Source: Bacteroidota bacterium
GTDB lineage: Bacteria > Bacteroidota > Ignavibacteria > Ignavibacteriales > SURF-24
Assembly (NCBI GenBank): GCA_030706145.1
Contig: JAUZPB010000031.1
Span: forward strand, 1 to 38,335
Direction of reading: 5' to 3'
DNA: 38,335 nucleotides
Below, piece after piece: positions 1 through 8,359 of the stretch. A program made the position numbers and the translations under genes. The notes under the pieces were generated by a model that made no database searches, had not been told where the DNA came from, and saw only the letters and a program-made list of their open reading frames with translations. Within the stretch, counting starts at the first letter, position 1. Each line of letters starts with the position of its first letter.

Positions 1-18
1 CGAGCCCACCCGTGCTCA
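1..18 (+). tRNA. 3' end of a tRNA gene (partial, cut by the window edge)
   Basis: The first 18 bases fit the end of a tRNA. CGAGC matches the last five positions of a T loop (TTCGAGC). CCACC would be the 3' side of the T stem, CGTGCTC the 3' acceptor strand and A18 the discriminator base. The 5' acceptor strand would then be GAGCACG, which lies outside the window. CCA is not encoded (CAGAAAG follows). A strong terminator starts five bases later, as expected at the end of a tRNA unit. Amino-acid identity cannot be read because the anticodon is missing. The call rests only on the shape of this short remnant. Confidence 0.5.
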
Positions 19-22
19 CAGA

Positions 23-56
23 AAGCCTTGAAATCTTTGATTTCGAGGCTTTTTTG
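23..56 (+). terminator. Rho-independent terminator after the tRNA-like gene
   Basis: Arms 23-35 (AAGCCTTGAAATC) and 39-51 (GATTTCGAGGCTT) pair over 13 bp with one G-U wobble around a TTT loop. A T-run follows to about 60. This is a textbook intrinsic terminator for the transcript entering from the left edge. Confidence 0.85.
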
Positions 57-613
57 TTTTTAAAGAACCTATGATTGACTATCTGGCCTAAATTCGCTGA
101 TGCAAAAAAAACTATTTTGCAGTCTCAGTTTTTCCCCATTTCTTTAATTGTCGTAAATTATTCGGGAAAATTAAATCAGGAAAAGATGCATTGGGAAAGC
201 TTTGCATAAATATTTAATTTGAATGTAATTATCTAATTTTATTGACATCTATATAATTTTCACAACTCATTTATTTATGTATCAACAGCATTTATGTAAA
301 ATTGGAACAGTTGTTCTTGGAAATATTTAATTATTTCCTTTATAGATCTGTCTGTATTGTTTTAATTCTATCAGATTAAATTCCTTATTATGCAGATTTA
401 ATAAAAATGCAGTTTTAATTCTAACTATTGTTATTTATTATACGTAGTGATAAAAGACACATCAATCTAAATTAGCTTTTGAAAATATTAAATTAGTTTA
501 CTGAATAAAAAGTATTGTTTTGAACATTTTTGGAGAAGAGTTAACACCTAATTCAAAAGTAGCTAGAAATAATACGTTACTCGAAAAAAAACTGAGGTAA
601 CTAGTAACATAAA
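57..613. other. AT-rich non-coding stretch between tRNA terminator and IS
   Basis: No convincing gene was found on either strand. The stretch is very AT-rich with many stops in all frames. A short open stretch near 505-600 (containing GEELTPNSK) lacks a good start and ribosome binding site. If the DNA right of the IS once joined this point, no coding sequence on this side continues it. Confidence 0.5.
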
Positions 614-618
614 TGTCA

Positions 619-695
619 GGGGCCATAAGTATTCCCCAGTTTTTCGGACTTTAGGGTCATAAGTAATCCCCAGGTTAGGGCCATAAGTATTCCCC
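619..695. repeat. Left-end IS21 multiple terminal repeats (three copies)
   Basis: Three direct 19-bp repeats close to RGGGYCATAAGTAWTCCCC lie at 619-637, 653-671 and 677-695. Inverted counterparts are at the right end. In the IS21 family such repeats are transposase (IstA) binding sites. Confidence 0.85.
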
Positions 696-798
696 ACCCA
701 TAGTTCAATAATTCAATTAAAAAAAGTACCATTCACTCTGTTAAATAATAAAATCTTTACATGCAGGGAAATGAATGGGATATAACAGAATTACAACT

Positions 799-2327
799 AT
801 GGACATAACAGAAATAATTAGACGTCGTAAAATGGGGCAATCTGTTTCATCAATCTCAAGATCACTTGACTTTGACAGAAAAACAATCAGAAAATACTTA
901 AAAGCCATTAAAAAAACATCCTGAGACAGCCCCCTCTGAAGTAATAAAATCTCTACTTTCACCTGAAGTGATGGGAAGACCAACAGAAAAGCAGGATATA
1001 CTCATTTCATTCAAAGATGAGATTTCTGAACTTGTAAATAAATCAAAAGACAAACTAAATCCAAAGAGTGCCTTTGAAGTCATCTGCCTTAAACACAATC
1101 TTACTGATAAGGTAAGCTATAGCAGCTTCAAAAGATTCGTACGGAAGCATCAAATTGTCAAATCCAATACTAACTCCACCTGCCGCATAGAGTCTGATCC
1201 TGGCAGCCAATGCCAGGTCGACTACTGCAAAGTAGGACTGATTTATGACAGTCCAACAGGAAAACGTAAATTAGTCTATGCCTTTATAGGAACCTTGTCT
1301 TACAGCAGGCATAAATTTGTTGAGTTTGTATTCTCACAGAACCAGAAGAGTTTTGTACAGTCTCATATCAATATGTTCAACTTCTTTCAGGGTTTACCAG
1401 TAACTCTAAAGCTGGATAACCTGAAAAGCGGAGTAGTAAAGCCTGATTTATATGATCCAAAGATCAATAAAGCTTATGCTGAAATGGCCGAACACTACGG
1501 ACTATTTCTTGACCCGTGCAGAGTTGCATCACCTAAGGATAAAGGCATTGTAGAGCGTGATGTACAGACAATAAGAGAAGAGTTCAGGAAAATGCTTGCC
1601 ATTAACCCAATGATCAGTCTCTCTGAAGCAAATGCACAGATAAAGAACTGGATCATAAATGTATATGGAAAAAGAAAGCACGGCACAACACAGGAAGAAC
1701 CATATAATACATTCAAACAAATTGAACAGCCTAAGTTATTATCGCTTCCTCTGGATGAATATTCAATCTCAGAGTGGAAAGAAGCTATAGTACATCCAGA
1801 CCATTACATTCAGGTAAATAAGAAATCCTACTCGATGCCTGAAGAGTTTATAGGAGAAAAAGTAATGGTCAGGCTACAGCATAACACAGTAAAGATTTAC
1901 TTTAAGGAAGAGCTTGTAAAGCAGCACATAGTCCCTATGGGCAGCCGTTCTACTGATATAAATGACTTCCCCGATGAGATGCATCACCGATTGGACACTG
2001 GGATGCCGTTTCATTTAAGACGACAAGCTCATGAAATTACTCCTGAATTTGAAAAGCTTATTGTAAAGATCTTATCTCCTAATGCTTATATCAATTTAAG
2101 ACGGGCTTGAGGCTATTGTTGCTCTGGCAAAGAATTATCCGGCCGAAATAATTGAACTTGCAAGCATAACTGCTCTTGAAAACTACACTACGGTTCATCC
2201 GAAACTGTTTAAGTCTATTGTAGAAAAACACCAGGAGATAATAACTCAGAGTCAAACCGGGCAGCTGTCCTTATCTCTTGAGACTGAAAGCTTTGTACGT
2301 GATATGAACTATTTTACTCACTCATAA
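799..2327 (+). pseudogene. istA: IS21-family transposase IstA, two frameshifts
   Basis: DDE-type transposase of the IS21 family. It starts at ATG 799 with a helix-turn-helix region (MDITEIIRRRKMG...). It then meets a seven-A run at 910-916 and stops at TGA 922. Reading resumes one base over as KHPETAPSEV and continues through the DDE core: Asp in QCQVDYCK, Asp in LKLDNLKSG and Glu in GIVERDVQ. A second frameshift near 2105 ends the main open stretch at 2110. The tail resumes as LEAIVALAKNYP and ends at TAA 2325-2327. istB follows 22 bases later. One extra A in the homopolymer explains the first lesion. Transcriptional slippage on A7 could rescue some product, but the second lesion has no slippery run. 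Sequencing error at one site is possible. Confidence 0.88.
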
Positions 2328-2349
2328 AAATAAAGGAAAACTAATCCCT

Positions 2350-3465
2350 ATGCCGAACTATTCAGAACTAATCTCAAAACTAAAGAACCTGAAACTCTCA
2401 GGTGCAGCTGAAACACTGGAACTAAGGATAATGGAAGCAGAACAAAACCAGCTCTCATACTCTGAACTACTTACAATGATCGTTACAGATGAATTCCAGG
2501 TAAGACGGAACAGAACCTTGCAGAGGCTTATTGTAAATGCCCGTATTGAATCAACAAAGACCTTAGAGAGTTTCGACCTTACGTTTAATCCTTCTATAAA
2601 TGCTGCACAGATTAGGGAACTATCACTTTGCCACTTTATTGAAAAAGCAGAGAATATATTTTTTATTGGACCAACAGGAACTGGTAATTATGGTAAGTTT
2701 TTGTTTATGGAAACAACATCGGAACTTTCTTAAAAATTACGCTAAAATCCAACTTTCTCCGGTATAATCCTTTCCATAATATTTTATAATAATAATTCCT
2801 CTCGTTTATTCTTTGTATTCGCTATATTTTTATAACCTTAAAAATCGCTAAAATTTCCATAATAATTTTGTAAACTACGACTTTCGCTTCTCAAATTTCC
2901 CATGATATCATGTATTTAAATAGTCAAAAGAGATTTTCTTCACAAATATTATGGCAAGAAAGAGAATCAAATCGGCAAGTATTTCAAGCATTTATCCCAA
3001 TTACTTTCCATAAACAAAAACTTACCATAATTACCATTATGGAAAGCTTTCCATAAAGGAAAAAGTCACCTGGCTAAAGCCATAGGACATTGTGCATGCA
3101 GGAAATATATGTCAGTCCAGTTCTTTAATTTCTATGACCTGTTTAGTCAACTCTCAAAGGCTGACCTTAGCAATAGACTAGATAATATGCTGAGATCCTT
3201 AATTAAGACTGATTTACTCATTATTGATGACTTTGCTTTTAAGAAAATAGATCAAAAATACGCCGAGTACTTCTATGCTGTTATTGACCAGAGATATGGC
3301 CTTAAGTCTACTATCATCACAAGCAATAGGTCCATTAGTGACTGGTCGGCTGTTTTTCCTGATCCTATAATGGCCAATGCTCTTATGGACAGGCTTTGCC
3401 ATAATGCACATCAAATAGTAATTAAGGGAGAATCTTATAGAAAGAAATTAAGACCTAAAAGTTAA
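2350..3465 (+). pseudogene. istB: IS21-family helper ATPase IstB, split by a mini-element
   Basis: AAA+ ATP-binding helper of IS21 transposition. The N-terminal part begins at ATG 2350 (MPNYSELISKLKNLKLSG), typical of IstB. It reaches the Walker A sequence GPTGTG at about 2668-2684, where the element at about 2685-3057 interrupts it. The second part resumes at 3058 with GKSHLAKAIGHC, so joining 2684 to 3059/3060 restores GPTGTGKSHLA in frame. Walker B is LLIIDDF near 3216-3236 and the sensor-like TSNR follows. The stop is at 3463-3465. The insertion removes the P-loop Lys/Ser from the N-terminal product, so no functional ATPase can be made. Confidence 0.9.
2685..3057. mobile_element. Non-autonomous palindrome-rich mini-element inside istB
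   Basis: About 373 bp interrupt istB between GGAACTGG and GGAAAAAGTC, with at most a 2-bp GG duplication. Inverted repeats of 32 bp (2682-2713 and 3005-3036) match perfectly. They are followed on the right by a perfect 20-bp palindrome at 3037-3056 (TTATGGAAAGCTTTCCATAA). The left end TTATGGTAAG differs by one base from the right end TTATGGAAAG, so the extreme ends also form short inverted repeats. The 9-mer TTTCCATAA or its complement occurs six times: 2705, 2771, 2854, 3005, 3037 and 3048. The interior has only a 20-codon reading frame (ATG 2951, MARKRIKSASIS) ending at 3013, perhaps the residue of a recombinase start. Family not recognised. Confidence 0.8.
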
Positions 3466-3522
3466 AACCTCTTGAATGTGATTTTTCTTTGTTTTATATA
3501 TCGCTAAATAATTAAAATGGGT

Positions 3523-3565
3523 GGGGAACACTTATGACCCTAACCTGGGGAATACTTTCGGCCCT
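3523..3565. repeat. Right-end IS21 terminal repeats (two copies)
   Basis: GGGGAACACTTATGACCCT at 3523-3541 and GGGGAATACTTTCGGCCCT at 3547-3565 are inverted relative to the left-end copies. They also contain a GTG at 3521 in frame with the downstream gene, which is therefore not a trustworthy start. Confidence 0.85.
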
Positions 3566-3610
3566 CGACATCCATGGTTTTTGGGAAAGTTTATTCCATT
3601 TAAATATAAA

Positions 3611-5524
3611 ATGGTTCCTCAAACATTAAATATTGAAGAGCACGGATTTATTAAAAGCAATTGGGCTTTTAGTTTCACATTATTACTATTTATAATTTCA
3701 ACAATAGGATTTTTCGGTTTTGTTGATCCAGGCGAAAAGAAGCAGGGGAGGATCATCATTGATGAAGGACATAGCAATTGGGAATGGACAACTGAAGAGT
3801 TTAACACAAAGTGTTATGGGGAAAAGTCTACATATAATTATTGGTCGTTAGCAGAATTCCTTAATCACTATTTTATAGTTGATAGAAATAAAGATAAATT
3901 GACAGATGAAACATTATGTAATTATGATATTCTTTTTATTAAGACACCTACAGAGCCTTTCTCTTTATCAGAAATTGAATCAATAAAAAGGTTCGTAAAA
4001 AGAGGTGGGGGACTTTTTATGGTAGGGGACCATACAAATGTCTTTGGAATCACAACAAATCTGAATCCCTTGGCTTCTGAGTTTGGAATTAAATTTCGAT
4101 ATGATGGGCAGTATGATATAAGTGGAGAGTTATCATTATTTAAGAAACCTTTACTTTTACCTCATCCCACAGTACAGTACATGCCTCCATTTATGTTTGC
4201 AACAGGATGTATGCTTGATGCTCCATTAATGGCAGAAAACTCAATAATAGGTTATGGGTTGAAATCAATCTACCTCGATTATTCACGTCCAAATTTCTTT
4301 CCGAAAGATGCTGCTAATACTGGAGAAATGGAATTTGGCATATTTGCCCAATCAGCAGGATTATTATATGGTAAAGGTAGAGTATTTTTATTTACAGATA
4401 GTACGGTGTTGTCTAACTTTTATATGTTTATGCCGGGCAAACCAGAGCTTATATTAGGCATTATGGATTGGTTAAATAGAAAAAATAGTGTAATGGCATC
4501 CTTAAGATTTATCTTTATTATTATTTTACTATGTTCTTTAATAATTCAGGTTATCTTTTTACGAAGAATGAAAAAACCAACTCCTCTTTTCCTTTCAGCT
4601 CTCTTAGGACTTATCATAGTACCAATTGTAATAAAAGGATATGAGCGCTTAAATTATTTTTCATATCCTGTATTAAAAGAGCATACAAAATTTGTAAAGG
4701 TAAGTTTTGAAGCAGAGCATTCCGATATTGAATTGCCAGTAGTTCATATAATTTCCAATTTTGAAAAGAGCTATCATACATTTTATGTTTGGTTGCAGCG
4801 AGTAGGAATAGTCCCATATTTAATGAATTCATATGAAGGTGCGCTTAAAGAAGGGAATGCAGTTGTTGTTATCAATCCATCAAAATCATTTAGTGTCGAT
4901 GAGGTGTCAAAGACAAAAATATTTTTGAAGCAGGGGGGTAAACTCTTGTTAATAGATAATCCATCACTAAATAATTATGCAGTGGCAAATGAATTATTGT
5001 CAAGGCTAGGGGTCCCGTTGCGGTTAAATAGTAATCTTGCTCAAGAAGTATCAATATTTAAAAGTAAAAATGATTCTCTTAAGATTAGTGCGCAATCAGC
5101 CGGCTATATTAGCGGAGGAAAACAAATATTGTTTGCAAGAACAAAAAATATTCATTATTCAGAATTGGAATCGGATGGTAGAATAGATGGAATTAAAGGT
5201 GTTGAAAAAACAAAATTGAATATTGCGGAAATTCAAAAAGAACAGAACATTTTAATGTTGGCAGATCCTGATTACGGTGTAAAGATCAGAAAATTTCTAA
5301 ATGAAAAAAGGAATAAAGCTCAGCACTTAAGTATTGATACTTTAAGCATAAGAACAGTAATGTCAAAATATCAGATTGGGAAAGGGGAGATAGTATTACT
5401 TGCAAACTCTAATTTGTTTACCGACAAAGAGATGGGGAATACATCAACAAGACCAAGTAAGAATCAATTGAACATCTCTAAATTGGAATATTGGCTGTTC
5501 AATGAGATACTAAAATTAAAGTAA
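3611..5524 (+). CDS. Membrane protein with two GIFT/DUF4350-like domains, possibly 5'-truncated by the IS
   Basis: From ATG 3611 this gives about 637 residues. The frame is open back through the IS end, and residues before the ATG (PWFLGKFIPFKYK) look coding, so the true start may have been lost. A membrane segment lies near residues 18-40. A soluble domain follows with the pattern DILFIKTPTEPFSLSEIESIKRF...GGGLFMVGD, typical of DUF4350/GIFT-like folds (related to GldG-type and IFT52 modules). Two membrane segments sit mid-protein (LRFIFIIILLCSLIIQ and LFLSALLGLIIVPIVI). A second domain of the same type follows (VVVINPSKSF...KQGGKLLLIDNPS). Such proteins usually accompany ABC or envelope systems, but the substrate here is unknown. 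No Shine-Dalgarno precedes ATG 3611. It lies upstream of the export cluster on the same strand. Confidence 0.7.
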   Translation: MVPQTLNIEEHGFIKSNWAFSFTLLLFIISTIGFFGFVDPGEKKQGRIIIDEGHSNWEWTTEEFNTKCYGEKSTYNYWSLAEFLNHYFIVDRNKDKLTDETLCNYDILFIKTPTEPFSLSEIESIKRFVKRGGGLFMVGDHTNVFGITTNLNPLASEFGIKFRYDGQYDISGELSLFKKPLLLPHPTVQYMPPFMFATGCMLDAPLMAENSIIGYGLKSIYLDYSRPNFFPKDAANTGEMEFGIFAQSAGLLYGKGRVFLFTDSTVLSNFYMFMPGKPELILGIMDWLNRKNSVMASLRFIFIIILLCSLIIQVIFLRRMKKPTPLFLSALLGLIIVPIVIKGYERLNYFSYPVLKEHTKFVKVSFEAEHSDIELPVVHIISNFEKSYHTFYVWLQRVGIVPYLMNSYEGALKEGNAVVVINPSKSFSVDEVSKTKIFLKQGGKLLLIDNPSLNNYAVANELLSRLGVPLRLNSNLAQEVSIFKSKNDSLKISAQSAGYISGGKQILFARTKNIHYSELESDGRIDGIKGVEKTKLNIAEIQKEQNILMLADPDYGVKIRKFLNEKRNKAQHLSIDTLSIRTVMSKYQIGKGEIVLLANSNLFTDKEMGNTSTRPSKNQLNISKLEYWLFNEILKLK

Positions 5525-5641
5525 TAAAGTTAAAATAATTATCTTTTTATTTTATGAGCAAACGATGTGCAGGATTGGTCCATCCTAGACAATATTTAAG
5601 AAAAATGGGCACTTCAGGCATTTACGTAACTTAAATTATCA

Positions 5642-5748
5642 CCGTTTGCTGAATTGATTTATTCGATAAATAATCAAAAACGGAGGAGAGGACTAATATC
5701 GAAAAGCTTCAACACTCAATATTTGTTTTACGTTTAACAAAAATATTG
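5642..5748 (+). promoter_or_regulatory. Two consecutive hairpins in the leader of the cysteine-rich gene
   Basis: The first hairpin closes with CCGTTT (5642-5647) and AAACGG (5678-5683), with an inner TGATTTAT...ATAAATAATCA stem. The second pairs CAATATTTGTT (5717-5727) with AACAAAAATATTG (5736-5748), with a small bulge. Its last base is the first G of the GGAG ribosome binding site (5748-5751). A purine-rich GGAGGAGAGG at 5682-5691 has no start codon at the right distance. The layout suggests structural control of translation, but this is inferred from base pairing alone. Confidence 0.4.
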
Positions 5749-5758
5749 GAGAATGACA

Positions 5759-6475
5759 ATGCAAACTAAACTGTGCCTTATCTTGATAATGATGTTTTGT
5801 TGTACATGTCCTGATTTTGCTTTATCGAAAGGTGAAATGAAAAATTCACCATTATTTAAAGCTTCGCTTAAAAGCAGTATAGCAAAACTTGAGGGCTATA
5901 TTGCAGTTCAATCTTGCAGCTCTAATAGTTCTGATGCGGCAGCAACTTCCTCAGCGAAATGTGTTCAGCCACAAGCATTACATACTCAGATTAGTACTTG
6001 TGAACCTTCGTACTGTGGTAGTTCCGAGACTTGTCTTTTAACTGCCTGTTATGGAAGTACCTGTTATTCGACTTGCGAAAGTACCTGCAATAGTCAGCAG
6101 AGTACATGTGCAAGTACATGTGCAAGTACATGTGCAAGTACATGTTCCGGTACTACTTGTGGTACAGCTAGCTACTGCGTAGCATGTAATGCTCCATATG
6201 TGGAGGGGACAGTCTATCATGCAAATCAAGGAGAAACTGCTTGGTCAAGCGACTGGAATTCGAGTACTTCTTATAGATATGTTGATGATTGGCAAGGGCA
6301 TCAAACTAATTTTGGAATTACTGGTTACTATTTTATGCAGTGTGGAACAGCTGCGTTAAACCTACATGCATTTGGTGATTGCTATGGACTTAACTATCTT
6401 GGGGTAGCTGCTAAACCACATCAAGGCAATATTATCATAAAGGTTGACATTCGTTGTCTGAAGGAAACTACTTAA
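5759..6475 (+). CDS. Secreted cysteine-rich protein with STCA repeats
   Basis: Unrecognised protein of about 238 residues. ATG 5759 is preferred over ATG 5753 because GGAG at 5748-5751 is seven bases from it but only one base from the earlier ATG. A hydrophobic signal-like N-terminus (LCLILIMMFCC) ends near ALSKG. From about 5990 to 6190 the protein is packed with cysteines in STC, SYC and TAC units, including STCA tandem repeats encoded by a 12-bp DNA repeat. The C-terminal third has few Cys and many aromatic residues (WSSDWNSSTSYRYVDDWQGHQ). About 19 Cys lie outside the signal region, which suggests disulfide cross-linking, metal binding or a modified peptide substrate. It heads a run of envelope/export genes, so it is a candidate cargo. 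No maturation enzyme is visible. Confidence 0.8.
   Translation: MQTKLCLILIMMFCCTCPDFALSKGEMKNSPLFKASLKSSIAKLEGYIAVQSCSSNSSDAAATSSAKCVQPQALHTQISTCEPSYCGSSETCLLTACYGSTCYSTCESTCNSQQSTCASTCASTCASTCSGTTCGTASYCVACNAPYVEGTVYHANQGETAWSSDWNSSTSYRYVDDWQGHQTNFGITGYYFMQCGTAALNLHAFGDCYGLNYLGVAAKPHQGNIIIKVDIRCLKETT
6101..6146 (+). repeat. 12-bp tandem repeat encoding STCA
   Basis: AGTACATGTGCA repeats at 6101-6112, 6113-6124 and 6125-6136, with a fourth partial copy to 6146. Codons are AGT ACA TGT GCA (Ser-Thr-Cys-Ala). Near-identity at the DNA level points to recent expansion and likely length variation between strains. Confidence 0.95.
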
Positions 6476-6500
6476 AATAGTCTGAAGTGCAAAAATGATT

Positions 6501-6530
6501 AGTCTGGTACTGAAATCTCGGTACCAGATT
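6501..6530 (+). terminator. Hairpin between the cysteine-rich gene and the lipoprotein gene
   Basis: AGTCTGGTAC (6501-6510) pairs with GTACCAGATT (6521-6530) over 10 bp with one G-U pair. An AT-rich tail follows without a long T-run. It probably acts as a partial terminator or mRNA stabiliser, letting the first gene be made in excess over the downstream ones. Confidence 0.55.
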
Positions 6531-6554
6531 GAATTTTATAAAAAAAGGAAAATT

Positions 6555-7508
6555 ATGTTAAAGTTAAAAGAGAGATTAAAAGTAATGGTTTTTCTGGTCT
6601 TGTTTACTTTAACTTCTTGCAGTGATGATTTTGATGAATTGCAAATTATAAATAAACCCATTTCCTTTATTGACAAAAACACGATAGTCTATCAATCTGC
6701 GGAAGGGCATTTGGGATGGCGAATAAAACTTCTGTCGTCTGATCTTACCCAAAGCTATATGATTACTTCCGGACCTGCTGATTTTGTACCGGAGTGGTCC
6801 CCTGACAAGAAGTGGATAGTATTTTCACGTATGTTTAATCCCAATAATGTCTCGCGCATCTGGAAGATGAGATATGACGGTGAAGAAAAAAAAGCTCTTA
6901 CTCCAATCGATAAAGATTGCAACGATCCCAAAATATCGCCCGATGGTAAAACTATTATTTTTAATGTTGTTATTAACAACAGAAAACAGATTTGTGCGAT
7001 AGATACAAATGGGAATAATTGGAGACAGCTGACAAACGATTCTCTTAATCCTTTTAAAGATAGGACAATCTTCGCATGGGCCGACTTTTCACCTGACGGA
7101 AAAAGAATTATTCTGACTTATTATAAAGCTGGTACAGATCAAGAAGGTCTCGGAATTTTAAATATTGAGACAAATGAATTAACACATATTTCGCAAGCGG
7201 ACCAGTATAGTCCATATTCTGCAAGATGGTCTCCAGTAAGAGATGAGGTAGTATTTGTCGGAACTATTCCTAATGGAACAGGTCCCAAGCTCTTCAGAAT
7301 GAATATTGATGGTTCTGATATTAAAATGCTGACAGATGCATGGGGAAGTTTTGCTCCAGATTGGTCTTCTGATGGATCAATGATAGCCTATACAAGTACA
7401 AACGGTCTTGACGACTATACCCGTATCTGGACAATGAACCGTGATGGCTCAAACAAAAAACTAGTTATTGAGATTAAGGAGGCACATGTTACAGATCCCT
7501 CGTGGTAA
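6555..7508 (+). CDS. TolB-like beta-propeller lipoprotein
   Basis: About 317 residues from ATG 6555, chosen because AAGGAAAATT precedes it and the protein then starts with a classical lipoprotein signal (basic start, VMVFLVLFTLTSC, Cys in a LTSC lipobox). The upstream in-frame ATG at 6495 lies inside the hairpin and adds no sensible sequence. The mature part has repeated PD40/TolB-type blades: PEWSPDKKWIVFSR, PKISPDGKTIIF, ADFSPDGKRIIL, ARWSPVRDEVVF and PDWSSDGSMIAYTS. Such propellers mediate protein contacts at the envelope. The position behind a Cys-rich secreted protein and before an outer-membrane barrel suggests a surface or periplasmic partner. No enzymatic motif is visible. Confidence 0.85.
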   Translation: MLKLKERLKVMVFLVLFTLTSCSDDFDELQIINKPISFIDKNTIVYQSAEGHLGWRIKLLSSDLTQSYMITSGPADFVPEWSPDKKWIVFSRMFNPNNVSRIWKMRYDGEEKKALTPIDKDCNDPKISPDGKTIIFNVVINNRKQICAIDTNGNNWRQLTNDSLNPFKDRTIFAWADFSPDGKRIILTYYKAGTDQEGLGILNIETNELTHISQADQYSPYSARWSPVRDEVVFVGTIPNGTGPKLFRMNIDGSDIKMLTDAWGSFAPDWSSDGSMIAYTSTNGLDDYTRIWTMNRDGSNKKLVIEIKEAHVTDPSW

Positions 7509-7585
7509 GAAATATTTCAATAAACAGCTTCTGAGATGAGAACATTATTTGTCCTAATAAAAATTACATTTCAAATAGGTATTAT

Positions 7586-8257
7586 ATGTGTGGAAAAATA
7601 TTTCTATTACTAATATGCCTTCAAGCTGCTTCAATTTTAGTTTGTGGTCAGCAGGATAGCATTATGCAAAAGCAGAACTTGTCAAAGGGGAAGTTTACTG
7701 TCGGAATTTCACTGGGGTATGGAAGGAGTGACAGGGACTTTGTTCTGCCGGGATGTATTGTCGAATACAAGTTATCAGATGACTGGAAGCTGCTGGCAGA
7801 AGCTGAGTTCTTCCGGATAAAATATGAAGAATCATATTACTATTTTCAATATAAAAACGCTGAATACCACGGCTATTATGGCCATTTGTGGGATGACTTG
7901 TCTTTTCAGTTAGCTGTTCAGCGCCGTATATCCAGGCAATCCTATGTCGGACTTTCCTTCAGCCTAGAAAAGATATATGTAAAGGAAGAAAGCCCTAAAC
8001 AGGAAGACTATAGACTTCCTTTTATTGTTGATCCAGTTTCAGACCAGGTTTATTATTACAACTATACAATCGAAGATAGGCTTACCGTTCCGACTGTGGG
8101 ATTATTCGGCACAATCGATTTGCTTGAAAATGCAGCAATAATTCCCTTCGTACTTACTGAATATAAGTTATCATTTGTTGGGGAAAAATATGGAACTACT
8201 CCGTTGCATATAAGGCATATATTTTCAATCTCATTGGGCGTAAAATATAGGTTTTAA
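7586..8257 (+). CDS. Small outer-membrane beta-barrel protein
   Basis: 223 residues with a signal peptide (MCGKIFLLLICLQAASILVCGQ). Alternating amphipathic strands follow (FTVGISLGYGRS, WKLLAEAEFF, LSFQLAVQRR, SYVGLSFSLEKIY). The C-terminus is SLGVKYRF, where a terminal Phe after an aromatic/hydrophobic pattern is the usual outer-membrane insertion signal. The size suggests an 8- to 10-stranded barrel. It follows the lipoprotein gene by 77 bases and is probably cotranscribed with it. Function unknown; no similarity beyond the barrel class could be recognised. Confidence 0.75.
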   Translation: MCGKIFLLLICLQAASILVCGQQDSIMQKQNLSKGKFTVGISLGYGRSDRDFVLPGCIVEYKLSDDWKLLAEAEFFRIKYEESYYYFQYKNAEYHGYYGHLWDDLSFQLAVQRRISRQSYVGLSFSLEKIYVKEESPKQEDYRLPFIVDPVSDQVYYYNYTIEDRLTVPTVGLFGTIDLLENAAIIPFVLTEYKLSFVGEKYGTTPLHIRHIFSISLGVKYRF

Positions 8258-8359
8258 GACGCATATTTGTTTGTTTGATCAACTCATTTATCCTTATTAA
8301 GAAATTCTTTTAATACATGTAAAAATAAAGATATCGTTTAATAAAGGTTGAATAATCAT

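Larger units (their letters stand above)
614..3570 (+). mobile_element. IS21-family insertion sequence, inactivated
   Basis: The element runs from TGTCAGGGGCCATAAG at 614 to the inverted end GGCCCTCGACA finishing at 3570. Ends starting TGTC/TGTCG and carrying several internal copies of a 19-bp transposase-binding repeat are typical of IS21. It carries istA then istB in the usual order on the + strand. Both genes are damaged: istA by two frameshifts, istB by a secondary insertion. Without that insertion the element would be about 2.6 kb, normal for the family. The bases flanking the two ends (ACATAAA on the left, TCCATGG on the right) show no target-site duplication, which suggests a later deletion or recombination at one side. 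Confidence 0.9.

Noticed and set aside
505-600. Short open stretch (GEELTPNSK...) left of the IS
   Set aside because: No credible start or ribosome binding site, and only about 30 codons. No continuation appears on the other side of the IS.
910-924. Programmed frameshift in istA at the A7 run
   Set aside because: IS21 istA is not known to need one, and a second unrelated frameshift near 2105 still breaks the gene. Decay is simpler.
3521-3610. GTG start at 3521 giving a longer membrane protein (MGNTYDPNLGNTFG...)
   Set aside because: These codons are the IS21 terminal repeats (GGGGAACACTTATGACCCT and the next copy). The frame is open by chance through the IS end, so this is not a native N-terminus.
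6101-6146. CRISPR-like repeat array
   Set aside because: Units are contiguous, 12 bp, without spacers, and lie in frame inside a gene.
6038-6229. Antisense ORF rich in Thr/Cys opposite the STCA repeats
   Set aside because: It is the mirror image of the 12-bp repeat, which keeps several frames open. No start signal.
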